Assembly (NCBI GenBank): GCA_903813345.2
Contig: CAIIXF020000008.1
Coordinates: forward strand, 35,490,867-35,550,866
DNA from: Owenia fusiformis
Taxonomy: Eukaryota > Annelida > Polychaeta > Sabellida > Oweniidae
Reading direction: 5' to 3'
Length of the DNA stretch: 60,000 bases
Below, one piece after another: positions 11,961 to 23,069 of this stretch. The position numbers were made by a program, and so were the translations under genes. Under the pieces are notes generated by a model. It was given only the letters and a program-made list of their open reading frames with translations, was not told the origin of the DNA and did not search any database. How positions within the stretch are numbered: position 1 is the first letter of the stretch; the number at the start of each line of letters is the position of its first letter.

Positions 11961-12354
11961 CATTGGCAGACGATGTAAACTAGAAATTAGAATATCAATT
12001 GAATATTTGAAACACTTTATTTTAACAAGTAAAAGTAAAAGTTCGTCATAAATACCTTTTTTATTTAATCGTTAGTTAGCAGCCTCCTATTCAAATTATA
12101 TACACAATCGTAATTCAATACACCAATGAAACTTAAAGAGAATAAATTAATGGACCTTTTTTCTCAAAAGAGAATAAATTATCTGACCTAATATCCAACA
12201 ATATTGTGGCGCGAAATACAAATGTGATATCACACGGATATGCGTGAGATAAACGATATCACACGCATATGAGTTTGTTATCCCATAGTTGCTCAAAAGT
12301 GAATGATGGCTAAATGACAACAAATAAAAAAACGGATATCATTTTAAATAACTT

Positions 12355-12895
12355 CGACAGAGGTTTTAACCAAAATGGCTGAAAATAAAAAAAAGATATA
12401 ATTTTTTGCCGATTTTTTATAGCAAAATTATTTCATACAACTAACTACTCTTTACAGTGACATGGCTTTTTACAATGCAGGACACCTGAAATTCCCGAGA
12501 CAAAAATGGTGACCATTTTGAAAATAGGCGAGCTTTTGAACCAAGAGTCATAGGGGAGTTTTTTGTATTGATATTAAATCGGGAATCCTATCGACAGAGG
12601 TTTTAAGGCAAATGGTCCAAAAGTGGATTTCACAAGACAGATGGACAAATCAATGTTAACTAAAATGGCTGAAAATAAAAAAAAAACAGATATAATTTTT
12701 GGAACAATATTATTTCATACAAATACTCTTCACATTGACATGGCTTTTTACGATGCAGGACACCTGAGTTTTGTAAAGCTAGGAAATGGGTCAAAAGTGA
12801 ATTTCTCGAGACAAAAAATGGCGGCCATCTTGAAAAAAGGCGAGCTTTTGAACCAGGAGTCATGGGGGAGTTTTCTGTATTGATGTTGAACAAAG
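12355..12895. repeat. Two diverged direct copies of a roughly 240-bp sequence
   Basis: Copy one (about 12360-12590) and copy two (about 12650-12895) share AAAATGGCTGAAAATAAAAA, TGACATGGCTTTTTAC, GCAGGACACCTGA, GGCGAGCTTTTGAACCA and AGTTTTxTGTATTGAT in the same order. Part of copy two (GTAAAGCTAGGAAATGGGTC) recurs inverted at 14085-14115. The open frame across copy two is not shared with copy one and is not considered a gene. Confidence 0.65.
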
Positions 12896-13099
12896 ATTAC
12901 GCAAATTGACAATGAAACTTGGTTTTTGCAAGTTTTGGAAACCCCATTTGAAACGAAAATTACGTCATTTATAATATGGACGCTGGTTGACGGACATTAT
13001 AATAAATTTGATCTTATGATATACCAAATTATATATGAGTAGATTCCCTATCCATTGGTATATAATATGACATGTTTTCATCGAGAAAATATATTTATT

Positions 13100-13245
13100 T
13101 TCGAAATAGAATCTACAAGTGTCCCATTTTTTGGACGGCATACTGATTTTTTCCCAAATTTGCCAAAGTGAACCCCCCTAGAATTTTTTGGAAAAGTGAA
13201 CCCCCTCACCCCCCTTGGAAAATTCTGGCTACGGGCCTGACATGT
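13100..13245. repeat. Repeat end rich in GTGAACCCCC and ACGGGCCTGA
   Basis: Words GCCAAAGTGAACCCCCCTAG, TTGGAAAATTCTGG and CTACGGGCCTGA also occur in this order at 14489-14656, partly near 38140-38280, inverted at 41229-41350, and at the end of the tandem array at 45088-45122. A dispersed non-coding repeat family. Confidence 0.55.
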
Positions 13246-13887
13246 AACCTGGTTTTGACCAATCATAGAGTTGCTAGGGGAGGCATCAAAAGTTCAATGT
13301 CTGATAGGAAACTAAATAAATCTAGTTTTGAGTTGGACCCCTCCCCCTCCTTATCAAAACTAAATACAATGAAAATTGATCGCAGACTTTTCACGTTTTA
13401 GCGACTCAATTTGGACTTTCATGGGGGCAGTACCATCATAACTTATTATCATAGGCTAAGTGATAGAAATCATTTTAAATAAAGATGGCATGGTAATCGA
13501 TCTGTGTTTATCTGTGTTTCTCTTTCAACTTCAAGGCTTGGGCTAGCTATAGTTATATCAGCTTCGTGGCTAGCTGTACATGTAGTATCAGCATCATGAC
13601 TATGTGTATCTGTTGTAGCTGTAGTATCAACTGCAGTAATATCAGCTTCCTAGTAATCCTAGCTATGGAAAGAGAAAAAGATAATACTCGATTCTGTTGG
13701 TGCTGCCATCTTTATATCGGCCCAGAACCTATGTTATTAGGTTATCTTAAAACATGTGCCAACACTACAGCAATAAGCATAATATTCCATGTTCTGTTAT
13801 AAGTATCAATCTTTAAAAAAATTGAATGTATAAAAGTGACCATCAAACTTATTTTACAAATCATAAATGATTTATTTTCACTTTTAT

Positions 13888-13916
13888 CTGAGACTAACAA
13901 TTTATGTTAGTCTCAG
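13888..13916. repeat. Perfect 11-bp hairpin
   Basis: CTGAGACTAAC at 13888-13898 pairs with GTTAGTCTCAG at 13906-13916 across a 7-nt loop. The surrounding 13.25-14.0 kb holds no recognisable gene. Role unknown. Confidence 0.5.
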
Positions 13917-13989
13917 TTTTTATGAATTCAGTTGTATTTTACATGTTCTTCGATTGAGTGTGCTTTTTTAGCTAACATGGTGAGCTTTT

Positions 13990-14656
13990 GCAATCACTCA
14001 CTTGTCCGTCTGTCTGTCTGTGCGTGCGTCCGACCGTTCGTCAACAATAGCCTATTTTCAAGATGGCCGCCATTTTTGTGACGTGAAATTCACTTTTGAC
14101 CCATTTCCTAGCTTTACAAATAATTACTTATATGTGCCGCCCCAAAGACCCCCCTTTTGAGCATTTTTTCCATGTCAATTTCCTCTCAAGATTGAAGGTT
14201 TCCATGTTTAATTCCTCTGAGACTATAATTGACTAAAATCAACTTTTCTAGTGATATATTCCAGGCTTCAGCAACTGATTTGACGAATTTAATACAATTT
14301 TTTGTAGGAGAACTGAATTTTGACTGACAATTTTCCATGTTTTTCCTCTCAGATTGGCCAATTTCCATGTTTCATGCTCAAAGCCAAAATTGGCCGTGTT
14401 GCACATACATGTACCTACCCAAATTATTTGGAGTGAACCCCTGGGCAACTTGTTCATCAATGAAATCCTGTCCCATATCTACTGACAGGCCCATAGCCAG
14501 AGGGAGGGGCAAAATTTCTTTCAAAATCATGCAGTTTTTCACCATTCTGACCATTTTTTGTGTGATTTTTGGCCAAATATGCCAAAGTGAACCCCCTCCC
14601 TAGAATTTTTGGGAAAAGTTAACCCCCCTTGAAAAATTCTGGGTACGGGCCTGACT
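13990..14656. repeat. Fragments of dispersed repeats (GTCCGTCTG end, GTGAACCCCC family)
   Basis: 13990-14115 has a GTCCGTCTGTCTGTCTGTG stretch followed by CAAGATGGCCGCCATTTTTG, the layout seen at the ends of several repeats here (27780, 53890, 57170). 14489-14656 is a fuller copy of the GTGAACCCCC family, running from CAGGCCCATAGCCAGAG to GGTACGGGCCTGAC; those ends are roughly inverted. Confidence 0.5.
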
Positions 14657-15320
14657 GATAAAAGAATATTTCTGACCTGTCTAATTCATGCTGAATCATT
14701 TGATTTGCTCCATAAAAATATTTTCTTTGTGATTTGTGATCATTGTCTAAACCATGGGCTATGTCTAAACTTAGAAACCTATTCCAAAGTCTAAGCTTAA
14801 TTGTTTCTACTTTATGTATTAGTTCAAGAGGTAGCCACCCAACAACTCCATATAAAATTCCCATAATGGGTGCAAATCGATGAACTCCTAAGAGTACCTT
14901 TGTGCCCGCTTATGAATGTTATTACAGATATCATGAACATTTTTGTCAAATCCCCAAACTCCTAAACCATAACCTAGTATCGGTAAAACACATGTATTAC
15001 ATAATTTTGTTTAGGTTTTATAACCAAACTCATTCGACATTTTACATCGTTGAATCAAAGAGCCTAGTGCTCGACCAGCAGAGTCAGCCAACGCTGTGGC
15101 TGTCTTTACAAAGCTGCCATGTTCATTAAAAATAACACCAAGATACTTGTAATCTTTAACAATTTTTTGGGGATCCCAAGTTTAAAGTCGAACTCTGATA
15201 GTTAAATAGTTTTGTGCCTAAAATGTACAATATTTGAGTTATCAATGTTTATACAGAGCCGACACTTTTTACACCAGTTACACAATATCTAAGATCTGTT
15301 GTAAAGCATTGGGCTATAAC
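14655..15320 (-). pseudogene. LINE ORF2 relic: C-terminal part of reverse transcriptase
   Basis: Read on the minus strand with frameshifts, the segment gives NIDNSNIVHFR, then DYKYLGVIFNEHGSF, TATALADSAGRALGSLI, PILGYGLGVWGF and finally MGILYGVVGWLPLELIHKVE. These blocks are characteristic of the end of non-LTR reverse transcriptase and the region after it. The order is right but the frame is broken at about 15180 and 14895, and no complete ORF exists. The clade cannot be assigned from this piece. A second LINE relic is at 58380-59560. Confidence 0.75.
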
Positions 15321-15734
15321 TTTTCTCCTAATTATTAAGTATATTACCTTACATGGACATTCAAATCTTATTTAAGTTGAATGATAATACTGAGTACGCC
15401 AAATAAGGAAGCTATGATCGATCAACTTCAAAAAATGTCCTCTGACCCGTATTGAGCAGGCTATCTCATATCCAAATATGGAATCAATTTGTGTACCTCC
15501 AAAAATAATTAACCTATAGGCCTATACAATACTGATTGATATGATCTCATATTTTCAAATCAAAACGTTGTCATCACTGACTCATTCTGACTGTACTCAG
15601 TGATTTACATACAATCTGGGGACTATAAATTCTCATACCAATCTATACACCATTACAGTATTACAAGACTAAATGCAACAAACCAAAGATTTTAACTTCT
15701 AAAGCACTCTGACTGAAAAGTATCCAGACAAAGG

Positions 15735-18700
15735 ATGGCCACAGTGGTAATTGACAGTGGATCACTCTATACAAAGGCAGGGTTTGCAGGAGAAAGTGAT
15801 CCAGAAGTTACGATCCCATTAAATGCTGGGGACATTCCGGTAAGTCAACTGTCTACATATAGTCTCATTAGAAAGTTTGATATATTGTACAATAACGGAA
15901 CTCTTGTGGTTTGTCACTGACTTTGACTTGAACCTGCAGAACTTTATTAAGAATATTCAGAGCCATGGTGGCCATTTTGAAATTCAGTTGCAATCCTTAT
16001 CGAGCAGAGCTCCTGTGTCAGCGGCGGATCCGGGGGGACAGAAAATTGGGAAAACAGAAAATTGGGCCAAAAAAATTTGGGCTAAAAAAGTCCTTAAGGC
16101 CCCAAAAAGTGGGCCTTTTTGGTCATTACTAGGCCTTCTTAGGCCTTATTTTCTAAGTTCAGGCCAAATTTTGAAGAACATGGGCCTCAAAATTTGGGCC
16201 CACTTTTCGGTTTAGGGGGCCCAAAATCTTTTTCCCTACAAGCGCGGAAGTTATTTTCTCTGACCGAATATTTTGCCCCCCCCCCCCTTGTTGGTTCCTG
16301 GATCCGCCACTGTGTGTCCCTAGCATCAGGATATAAAATTTGAACAAAGTCTGTCTACTGGTATTTGAGTTATCAAAGATTACGTTTTATAACGAAAAAT
16401 TGCGGTCATTTTTGAAATTCAGCAACCATGCATCTTGAAGAGGCTTTGTATAAAAAATCTCCTACCTCATACCCACCTACCCAACTACGAGGGACACGAT
16501 ACAGTCATTGAAGGGTTCAATTTTAAAGATTTTTAAATCTCAGAATAGGTCTGATTATTAACATTTCTACAATCCCGGCTTTATTTTGTGACTAGACGGA
16601 TGACAGATCCATAAATAAAGGCATATGGGTGCATTGTAATGTGTAATGACCCGAGGGCGCCCCGGGGGAATAAATAACTGAAGACCGCGAGCATAGGTCC
16701 AACAAGCCAGATAAAGAAATTGAAAGTGTGCTAAATTCGATGCCCCGAGTGGGAATCGAACCCAGCTGGGCTGTAGAAGCAACTTGCTATCAAGGGTCGT
16801 TACAAATGCATCTATAATTCATCATAAACTAAGATTTAATAAACTAAGATCTTTAAAATTGAACCCTTTAAAGACTGTATCATGTCCAACGTACGTGGGT
16901 AGGTGAGTATGAGGTAGGAGGTTTTTTATACAAAACCTCTTGAAAATGTCTTAGGCATCAGCATATAAAAGTTGAACAAAATCCGTCAACTGGCATTTAA
17001 GTTATCAAAGATTACGTTCTTTTACGAAAAATGGTGGATATTTTTGAAGTTTAGCTGGCATCTTGAAAAATTCCTTATCAGGCAGAGCTCCTGTGTTCCT
17101 AGAAACCGTTTCTCACGGATGATACCTTATGTGTTACTGTACCTCCACTAAACCCAGCTTATTAGATATAGCAGGGCGTGTTCAAAATATCTAGATTTTA
17201 AATCAAGACCCCATATTTTAGTTACCAAGCTGTTAGGTCAAGGTTGTACTTGTAAAAAACTTAAGAAATCCTTTCTAAGCTTTGCTGAAAAGTACAAGTA
17301 ATTAATTTTGAAATTTCAAATTTTACCACTTGAGGTACTGATTAGAGGTGTCAAGTATTAACCGGTTAACCGGTTAACCGCCGATAATGCCTTGACCGGT
17401 CTGAGTTTTTATGGGCGGTTAGTTGACCGTGTATAATTCTGCTATTTCCCGTGCTTATTTTGCATGCTAATCCGTTTGGTTTTATGGTGTCAGTTTCACG
17501 TAAGCTACTCATACATGTCATAAGTCCCATAACTCCTTACAAACATCCAATCAGCAACTTTAATCCCTGCCACATTGCTTTTCCGCGCTTACTTTGCATT
17601 TTAATCTGTTTGTTTTTCAAGCGTCAGTTTCATGTGAGCTATACATGTGATAGGTCCGATAATTCCTTACAAACATCCAATCAGCAACTTTAATCCCTGC
17701 CATATTGCTTTCCCGTGCTTACTTACATAGAATAGCGTAAAGCTTGACGAACGTAAAAAATAAACGCCGATATATCATTTTTCCAATTTTTTCAACTTTC
17801 AAGATCGAAGATGAAGATTTCATTTGAAATTATAAGTTCAAATTTCCCGCCGGTTAACCGACTTTAACCGGTAAAAAACCCCGGTTAACCGGTTAATGCT
17901 CAAGCGGTTAATTGACACCACTAGTACTGATACTATTTTTGATTTTATGAGTATTGGCTATCAATTTTTCAATTTTTCTTTAACATGTATTGTAATGACT
18001 TCAGTATGAATGAAATGTCCCTTGGTGTTCGGGTCCTGGATTGTGATATTGGTTCTCGATTGGAGGGGGAGGGGGATGTTACTACAGTATATTTTGCATT
18101 CCATACTGTATGATTCTGATGAGTGTTTACTTTACAGAGCCCTGTTGAAGATGGGGTCATCACCAATTGGGAGAATATGGAGAAACTTTGGAGAGAATTA
18201 TTTAGAGATGCGCTTAAAGTTGATCCAACCAATCAAAATGTTCTTCTCACAGACCCAATGCACAACACTGACGCAAACAGAGAAAAGTTGGCCAGGATGA
18301 TGTTTGAGAATTTCAAAGTTCCAGCTTTATACATCGCTAGGCAACCTATCCTAGTGTTGTATAGTAATGGTATCACGAGTGGGATGGTTGTGGACTTTGG
18401 ACTTGATGGTACCAGTATCGTTCCAGTGATTGATAGCAAACTTCTACCTGAAACAAGCTTTAGACTTCCATTGGGTGGATCTCATATAACAAAATACTTG
18501 GCCAAACTCTTAAACACTCGTGGCTACTCGTTTGAAACACCCGCTGAATTGGCTATTTGTGAAGACATCAAGCAGAAACTTTGCTATGTTGCGCTAGATG
18601 TTGAGGAACAGATGAAAAAGAAAGTTGAGCTTCTTGAGAGCACATATATGCTACCTGATGGCAAATCTATCACAATTGGCAATGAGCTGTTCAGAGCACC

Positions 18701-19049
18701 AGAAGCACTTTTCAAACCTTCATCAATTGGGATAAATTGTGATGGGATACCACAAGCAATATTTGCAAGCATTATGAAATGGGACACATCATACCAAAAG
18801 AACTTGTTTTCAAACATCATTCTTACAGGTGGAACAGCATTGGGTAATGCAGGGATCGCTGATCGCATCAAGAAGGAGATTTCTGCATTAGCACCTGCAG
18901 GTACGAATGTCAGGGTTAAAGTTTCAGCTTACCTAAAAAATGACAAATGGAATGGCGGTTCCTTATTGGCAGCACACCCTGACATCCAACACAAGTGGAT
19001 CACTAAGCAACAATTTGAGAAGACTGGACTTTCTACATTGCATAATTGA
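15735..19049 (+). CDS. Divergent actin-like protein, 2 exons seen, 338 aa, lacks D-loop segment
   Basis: Exons are 15735-15839 and 18138-19049, joined in phase 0 across a GTAAGT...TTTACAG intron. The product is clearly of the actin superfamily and close to conventional actin in layout. Residues 4-20 hold phosphate loop 1 (DSGSLYTKAGFAGE). Next comes VEDGVITNWENMEKLW, then NVLLTDPMHNTDANREKL, phosphate loop 2 (VVDFGLDGTSIVP), GYSFETPAELAICEDIKQKL, the adenosine loop GGTALGNAGIADR and WNGGSLLA. It ends near actin's own C terminus (GLSTLHN). By alignment the actin H73 position is D and the H161 position is S, while the Q137 position is kept. The segment corresponding to actin residues about 40-67 (D-loop and part of subdomain 2) is absent from the two exons. 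Either a small exon was missed or the protein truly lacks it. TATAAA lies near 15625, about 110 bp upstream of the start. Could be a lineage-specific actin paralogue or an ACTRT/ACTL-type protein. Confidence 0.82.
16019..16312. mobile_element. MITE with GGCGGATCC termini in actin-like intron
   Basis: Begins CAGCGGCGGATCCGG and ends CCTGGATCCGCCACTG. The direct repeat TGTGT is on both sides (16014-16018, 16313-16317). The interior has repeats of AAAATTGGGCC/AAAAGTGGGCC and a polyC run near 16276. A related sequence without the element is seen at 17087-17105 (GAGCTCCTGTGTTCCTAG), which serves as an internal empty site. Confidence 0.75.
16431..16947. mobile_element. Foldback element enclosing a SINE-like core
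   Basis: The left arm 16431-16550 and right arm 16833-16947 are reverse complements (TTTGTATAAAAAATCTCCTA mirrors TAGGAGGTTTTTTATACAAA; GGGTTCAATTTTAAAGAT mirrors ATCTTTAAAATTGAACCC). The region between the arms carries a tRNA-related SINE on the minus strand. Confidence 0.7.
16560..16810 (-). mobile_element. tRNA-derived SINE fragment
   Basis: On the minus strand the segment has GGTTCGATTCCCACTCGGGG (a pol III B-box), preceded by CTTGATAGCAAGTTGCTTCT and followed by TTTAGCACACTTTC. The same blocks, with a recognisable A-box, occur in the fuller copy at 36930-37130. The A-box half is missing here. Confidence 0.6.
17343..17923. mobile_element. hAT-like non-autonomous element with 8-bp target duplication
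   Basis: The 8-bp direct repeat GTACTGAT flanks it at 17335-17342 and 17924-17931. Termini TAGAGGTGTCAA and TTGACACCACTA are inverted repeats of the kind found in hAT transposons. Subterminal AACCGGTTAACCGG palindromes occur at both ends. The interior contains two direct copies (about 130 bp each, 17440-17575 and 17575-17720) sharing CCTTACAAACATCCAATCAG. There is no transposase. Confidence 0.82.
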
Positions 19050-19283
19050 AAAGAACTTTGATGTCATAAAGCCTCTTTGAAGAATCTAAACACACTGACA
19101 TTAAGTTTTAAATGATTGACCACATCAAAATGCAAGATTGTAATATGCCATTTTATAAAACTGATCTCTTCTGATCTATCATATTCCAGAATACAAGAAC
19201 TGCCAGACAAAGTAACCTTTTTATCTAATCCTATTTGTCTGAATTTACAGAAAATTAGTTTTCCCTTAAGGTACCCTCCCATA

Positions 19284-19289
19284 AATAAA
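19284..19289 (+). terminator. Candidate polyadenylation signal of the actin-like gene
   Basis: AATAAA lies 235 bp after the stop codon, in an ATAAATAAATAATG context. Confidence 0.4.
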
Positions 19290-19383
19290 TAATGTATATA
19301 AAGATTATCCAACATGAGGTTCAGGATATTAGGATTATCTGAGGTCAATATAATTTACCTGAGAGTCAGTGGTCACAAGGAAA

Positions 19384-19586
19384 GATATATCTGACACCAG
19401 AGAAAGTTGCATTGTTGCGAGCAACTTTCAGTATAAAGCGCACTTTTACAAAACAGCGCAACTTACCGCAGCACGTTTTCCAGTCAATATCTATTGTAAA
19501 TTCCTTATTAAGACCACTCAAAATTGGAATTTAATCAACTTTTTGGGGAAAAAATTGCCACTTTCTCTGGTCTCAGATATATTATA
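19384..19586. repeat. Short element with inverted ends
   Basis: AGATATATCTGACACCAGAG on the left is mirrored by CTCTGGTCTCAGATATAT on the right, each followed or preceded by an AAAGTTG/CACTTTC word. About 200 bp, non-coding. Confidence 0.55.
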
Positions 19587-19710
19587 TTGACAAAGAGATA
19601 ATCTGAATATCGCGATCTGACTATATAGGACGATATGTTTATCTATTACAATCTTCATTCCCTATCCTCTTTATTCAGCAAAGCAGTTGAGATAAATTGT
19701 TTTTATTGAC

Positions 19711-20117
19711 TAACATACTGGTGATCCACTCGATTACGCTGTTTAAGAAAATGTGCATATTTGCAAACAAATAGTTCAGAAGACAACAGAATCGTCGATT
19801 TAATTCCTCATTAAAGTTACATAAACGGTTTTTCGAAAAACAGTTAAGATCTGCACTTTTAACCAAAACCGTTTATGTGACTTAAGTGAGGAATTAAATC
19901 GACGATTCTGTTGTCTTCTGAGTTATTTCTTCGCAAACATGTACACTTTCTAAAACATATGATACTGATACACGTTTGTGTGAAAAAACGTCGTGGGGAT
20001 TCTGCCTACAACGCGTGAAATAAGGAAAAAAGAAAAATCGTACCTTCGACGTTCCGACATTTTGTTACCGAAACGAGCCGTTTCGGTAACCAGCGTAATC
20101 GAGTGGATCACCAGTGT
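19711..20117. mobile_element. Foldback/MITE with two nested inverted repeats
   Basis: Outer termini ACTGGTGATCCACTCGATTA (from about 19719) and TAATCGAGTGGATCACCAGT (to about 20116) are perfect reverse complements of about 25 bp. Inside, 19772-19832 and 19865-19922 form a second, nearly perfect palindrome (CAGAATCGTCGATTTAATTC mirrored). No ORF. Confidence 0.8.
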
Positions 20118-21540
20118 AACACTAGCCTTTGGGCATTTCATTAAAGGCGCACTATACTTAATTTAGAAGAAAAATAATAATAACACACTTGCTCAAATAT
20201 GACAAAAAGTTTGATTTGCTTTAATATTGAACCAAGAAAATAAATATAAATATAACTCGCATAGAAAAAAGCATTTGAAGTTCAGAGATCATAAGCCATG
20301 CATGCACATGTTATAACAAAGTGCATGTTTCAAATTACTATTGATTAAAAAGATGGCGACACTTCTATAAAAATGAATGTATCGTGTAATACAAACAACT
20401 TTGCCATCTTTCAATGACATTAATAAAAACTTGATATATAAAGCTTGACAAATCGAAAAATATTTTTTTGATAATTTATTGTAAGCTTTGATGTGGTCCA
20501 TTTGAGCTTTTGTTGGTGTCAAATGAAAGATAAGTTTCTGATCAATACATTAGACATACTATGATATTTAAAAATCGAGAAGCAAACCCTATGTTAAATA
20601 TAGTGTCAAGGTGAAGGTTATGTATAGGGGAACGCAGAAATATAGTCAAATGTGTGGGCTAATTCGTTCGAAAATGGGGATATGTACCCCAGAACTTGAA
20701 TTTTGTGATTTTTTCAATATTTTTCAATGATTTACCGTACTGACACCTTAATATAAGCCCTTAGATTGGCTGCGCTTTGCGCAGACCATGGATGTTGTAG
20801 ATTTTCAAAATAGAGTCGATATTCACATTCAGGCTAGGCCACACAATGCTTTTAATTCACATTCAAACATCCTGTGCCTATCAGAAGGGCCATACGGGGG
20901 CCCAAAGGAATCATAAATGGGAGTCATTGCCCGGACAGACGGACGGACGCCTGGTCGATCCCATAGGCTCACTGTGTGAGCTAAAAACTATAATCCCAGA
21001 GAAAAAAATACTCAATAACCTCTTTTATTTGGATGATATATATGTTTTTAGTTTATTATTATATATAATTTTATACTTAAAAGTGTAGATGAAAGGGGCG
21101 TTTTAATAATGTTAGACAGTATCTTTTTGACAGTATAATATACTAAAACGTGTTTGAAGTGTTTTAATTTTCAAGTTAAAGAGAGAATCAGATACAGCGA
21201 ACAGGCTAAACAAAAAATTGTTTCGACTTTAGAATATTTTTGGCTCTCGTCATTCTTTGTCATGTCTATTTTCTAAAAATCACAAAAGTGCATAACTTTA
21301 TTCAAGGAAAACTAAAGATTTTTTACAATAATGTATTATTTTTCTATAAGAATGGTTACCATTAAACATTTTTCATCCATTTTTGCACTTTGAATCTTTG
21401 AATTAATAACTTTACCAATTTATAACATATTATGAGTCTTTTGGGAGATATTGTATTTGATATTGTAAGGAATAGATTGATGGATCAATTATACAAGTTG
21501 CTTGTAATTTTGTCACCCCCTATAGATCTGCCTTTAATTC
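20118..21540. other. Intergenic, with a solo repeat end
   Basis: No gene seen. At 20920-20986 there is a GGACAGACGGACGGACG stretch followed by CCCATAGGCTCACTGTGTGA, which is the terminus of the 0.9-kb repeat described at 39614-40531 and 57127-58020. Confidence 0.6.
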
Positions 21541-21559
21541 TGCCTCTCATGAATTCCAG

Positions 21560-23069
21560 CGTGACGGAATCACACATTTGACGAAAAAAAGACATTTAAA
21601 AGGCCATCTGTCAAATATACAGGGGTTTCTTGATCTTATATGGGATCTTCTAGAAACGGAGTTGTTTTGTGTTTCTATAAAAAACGTCAATATAAATGTG
21701 CGTACATTGGTTTTATTGTTACGGGCTTTTTTCTCCTCCGTGACGGAATCACTTTTACTTTTTCACAAAATGCCCCCTACTACCATCGTCTTTCATTTTC
21801 TGCTCATTTTGACCTATTGGAGTGCTTGTTTTGACTTAAAGGACAACTGAAATAGCTTTCCTCAACTTGCAGCTACAAAAATGCGGTTTTCTCCATTGTA
21901 AGCCCAACGTAGAGTTCTTGCGATAGCCATTATAAAATAAATGTTAAATAACTGCTAACGGTCATAGATAGCGAAATAGAACTAACTGATCAATCAAATT
22001 GGCCCCCACGTGATTAGTGACGTCATATACAAAATATAGCTTTGGTTTATTGATTCCTTAGTGATCACAACGTCACGGCAACCATAGGATTGTTGTGTAA
22101 ACAAATAACAATACATTTTGGCATTATGACGTCATGATCTAATGGACCAAAACGGGCCACGTGGGGGCCAGTGAGAGATCACGTGGGGGCCAATAACGTC
22201 ACAACCAATTCGAATATTGCTTATTAAGCAGCTATAACGATCGTTACAGTGAAATAATTTTCACACTTCTGATGAGAAAACATGTCCAAATACATTTATC
22301 AAAAAATTATATTGATTCCTTTAGGTTAAAAATACCATTTCATATCTGCTTTAATTCTATCGTTAAGACAATTGTTCAACGAAATAAACCCGTTCATGTG
22401 TTTTACAATGTTCTGGCATTGTAATATTGCAATCATTATGCCGTGACGGAATCACAATTTTAAGCGTGATGGAATCACGAGACAAAAATTAATAAAAAGA
22501 AGTTGACTTTGAACCGTGTAGGAAATATCACGATTAACATTTTGTGCAATGATAAACTATTCAATGGAATGTTATCATCGAATATATCGTCGTGTAGGTC
22601 GTACGGCTTCAGGAACCGTAACACTCTTTTGAATTCCCCTGTCAAAAGTGACATTGTTAAAATCAATGGGAATTTAGGTGATTCCGTCACGTTTGGTTCA
22701 TCACTCATCAAAGTACCACGTGAGAAAATAGCAATACTGATCCTAGCATTAATAATACTTTAGAATTTGTATTCATCCATTGAGGCCATACAAGTAATAT
22801 CAAGTACAGTGTAAATGATTTAAAATATCATCTTTATAGTCATATCCCTCATTGTATGCACCTTGTGAAGTGTTACAGTCATATCTCTGTGGGGTGACTA
22901 AATGTGATTCCGTCACGAGCAGTTTGAAGGGATAAGGAGGTCGTGTGTTCCTAAAACTTCACAGAAAGGAGCGTTACGTGTTATCTAAAGTAAATCCTTA
23001 GTAAGAAAGGATATCTCTTTATCTGGAAAAAGTTGACAAACTTTTTTGCTCTTTTCGTGGCGGAATCAC
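21560..23069. repeat. Cluster of seven CGTGACGGAATCAC words
   Basis: The 14-bp word occurs at 21560, 21739, 22442, 22465 (one mismatch) and 23056 (one mismatch) on the plus strand and at 22678 and 22904 on the minus strand. Spacing is irregular. Open frames across the region are short and resemble no protein. The core GTGACGGA is shared with the foldback at 8338-9612. It may be a transposon interior or a protein-binding cluster. Confidence 0.6.
22001..22202. promoter_or_regulatory. E-box and CRE cluster in an inverted repeat
   Basis: CACGTG is at 22007, 22158 and 22180, TGACGTCA at 22018-22025. GGCCCCCACGTGAT on the left mirrors ATCACGTGGGGGCC on the right, so at least part is a foldback. 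The region sits 1.7 kb from the 3' end of the fucosyltransferase gene and 3 kb from the end of the actin-like gene, so a link to either gene is doubtful. Confidence 0.35.

Noticed and set aside
12623-12883. 86-aa frame in the direct repeat
   Set aside because: The parallel copy at 12360-12590 does not keep the frame, so coding selection is unlikely.
18005-18107. Candidate middle exon of the actin-like gene after a good TTCAG acceptor
   Set aside because: In the required phase the third codon is TGA. The other phases do not join the flanking exons, and the peptide (MNEMSLGVRVLDCDIGSRL) does not resemble actin subdomain 2.
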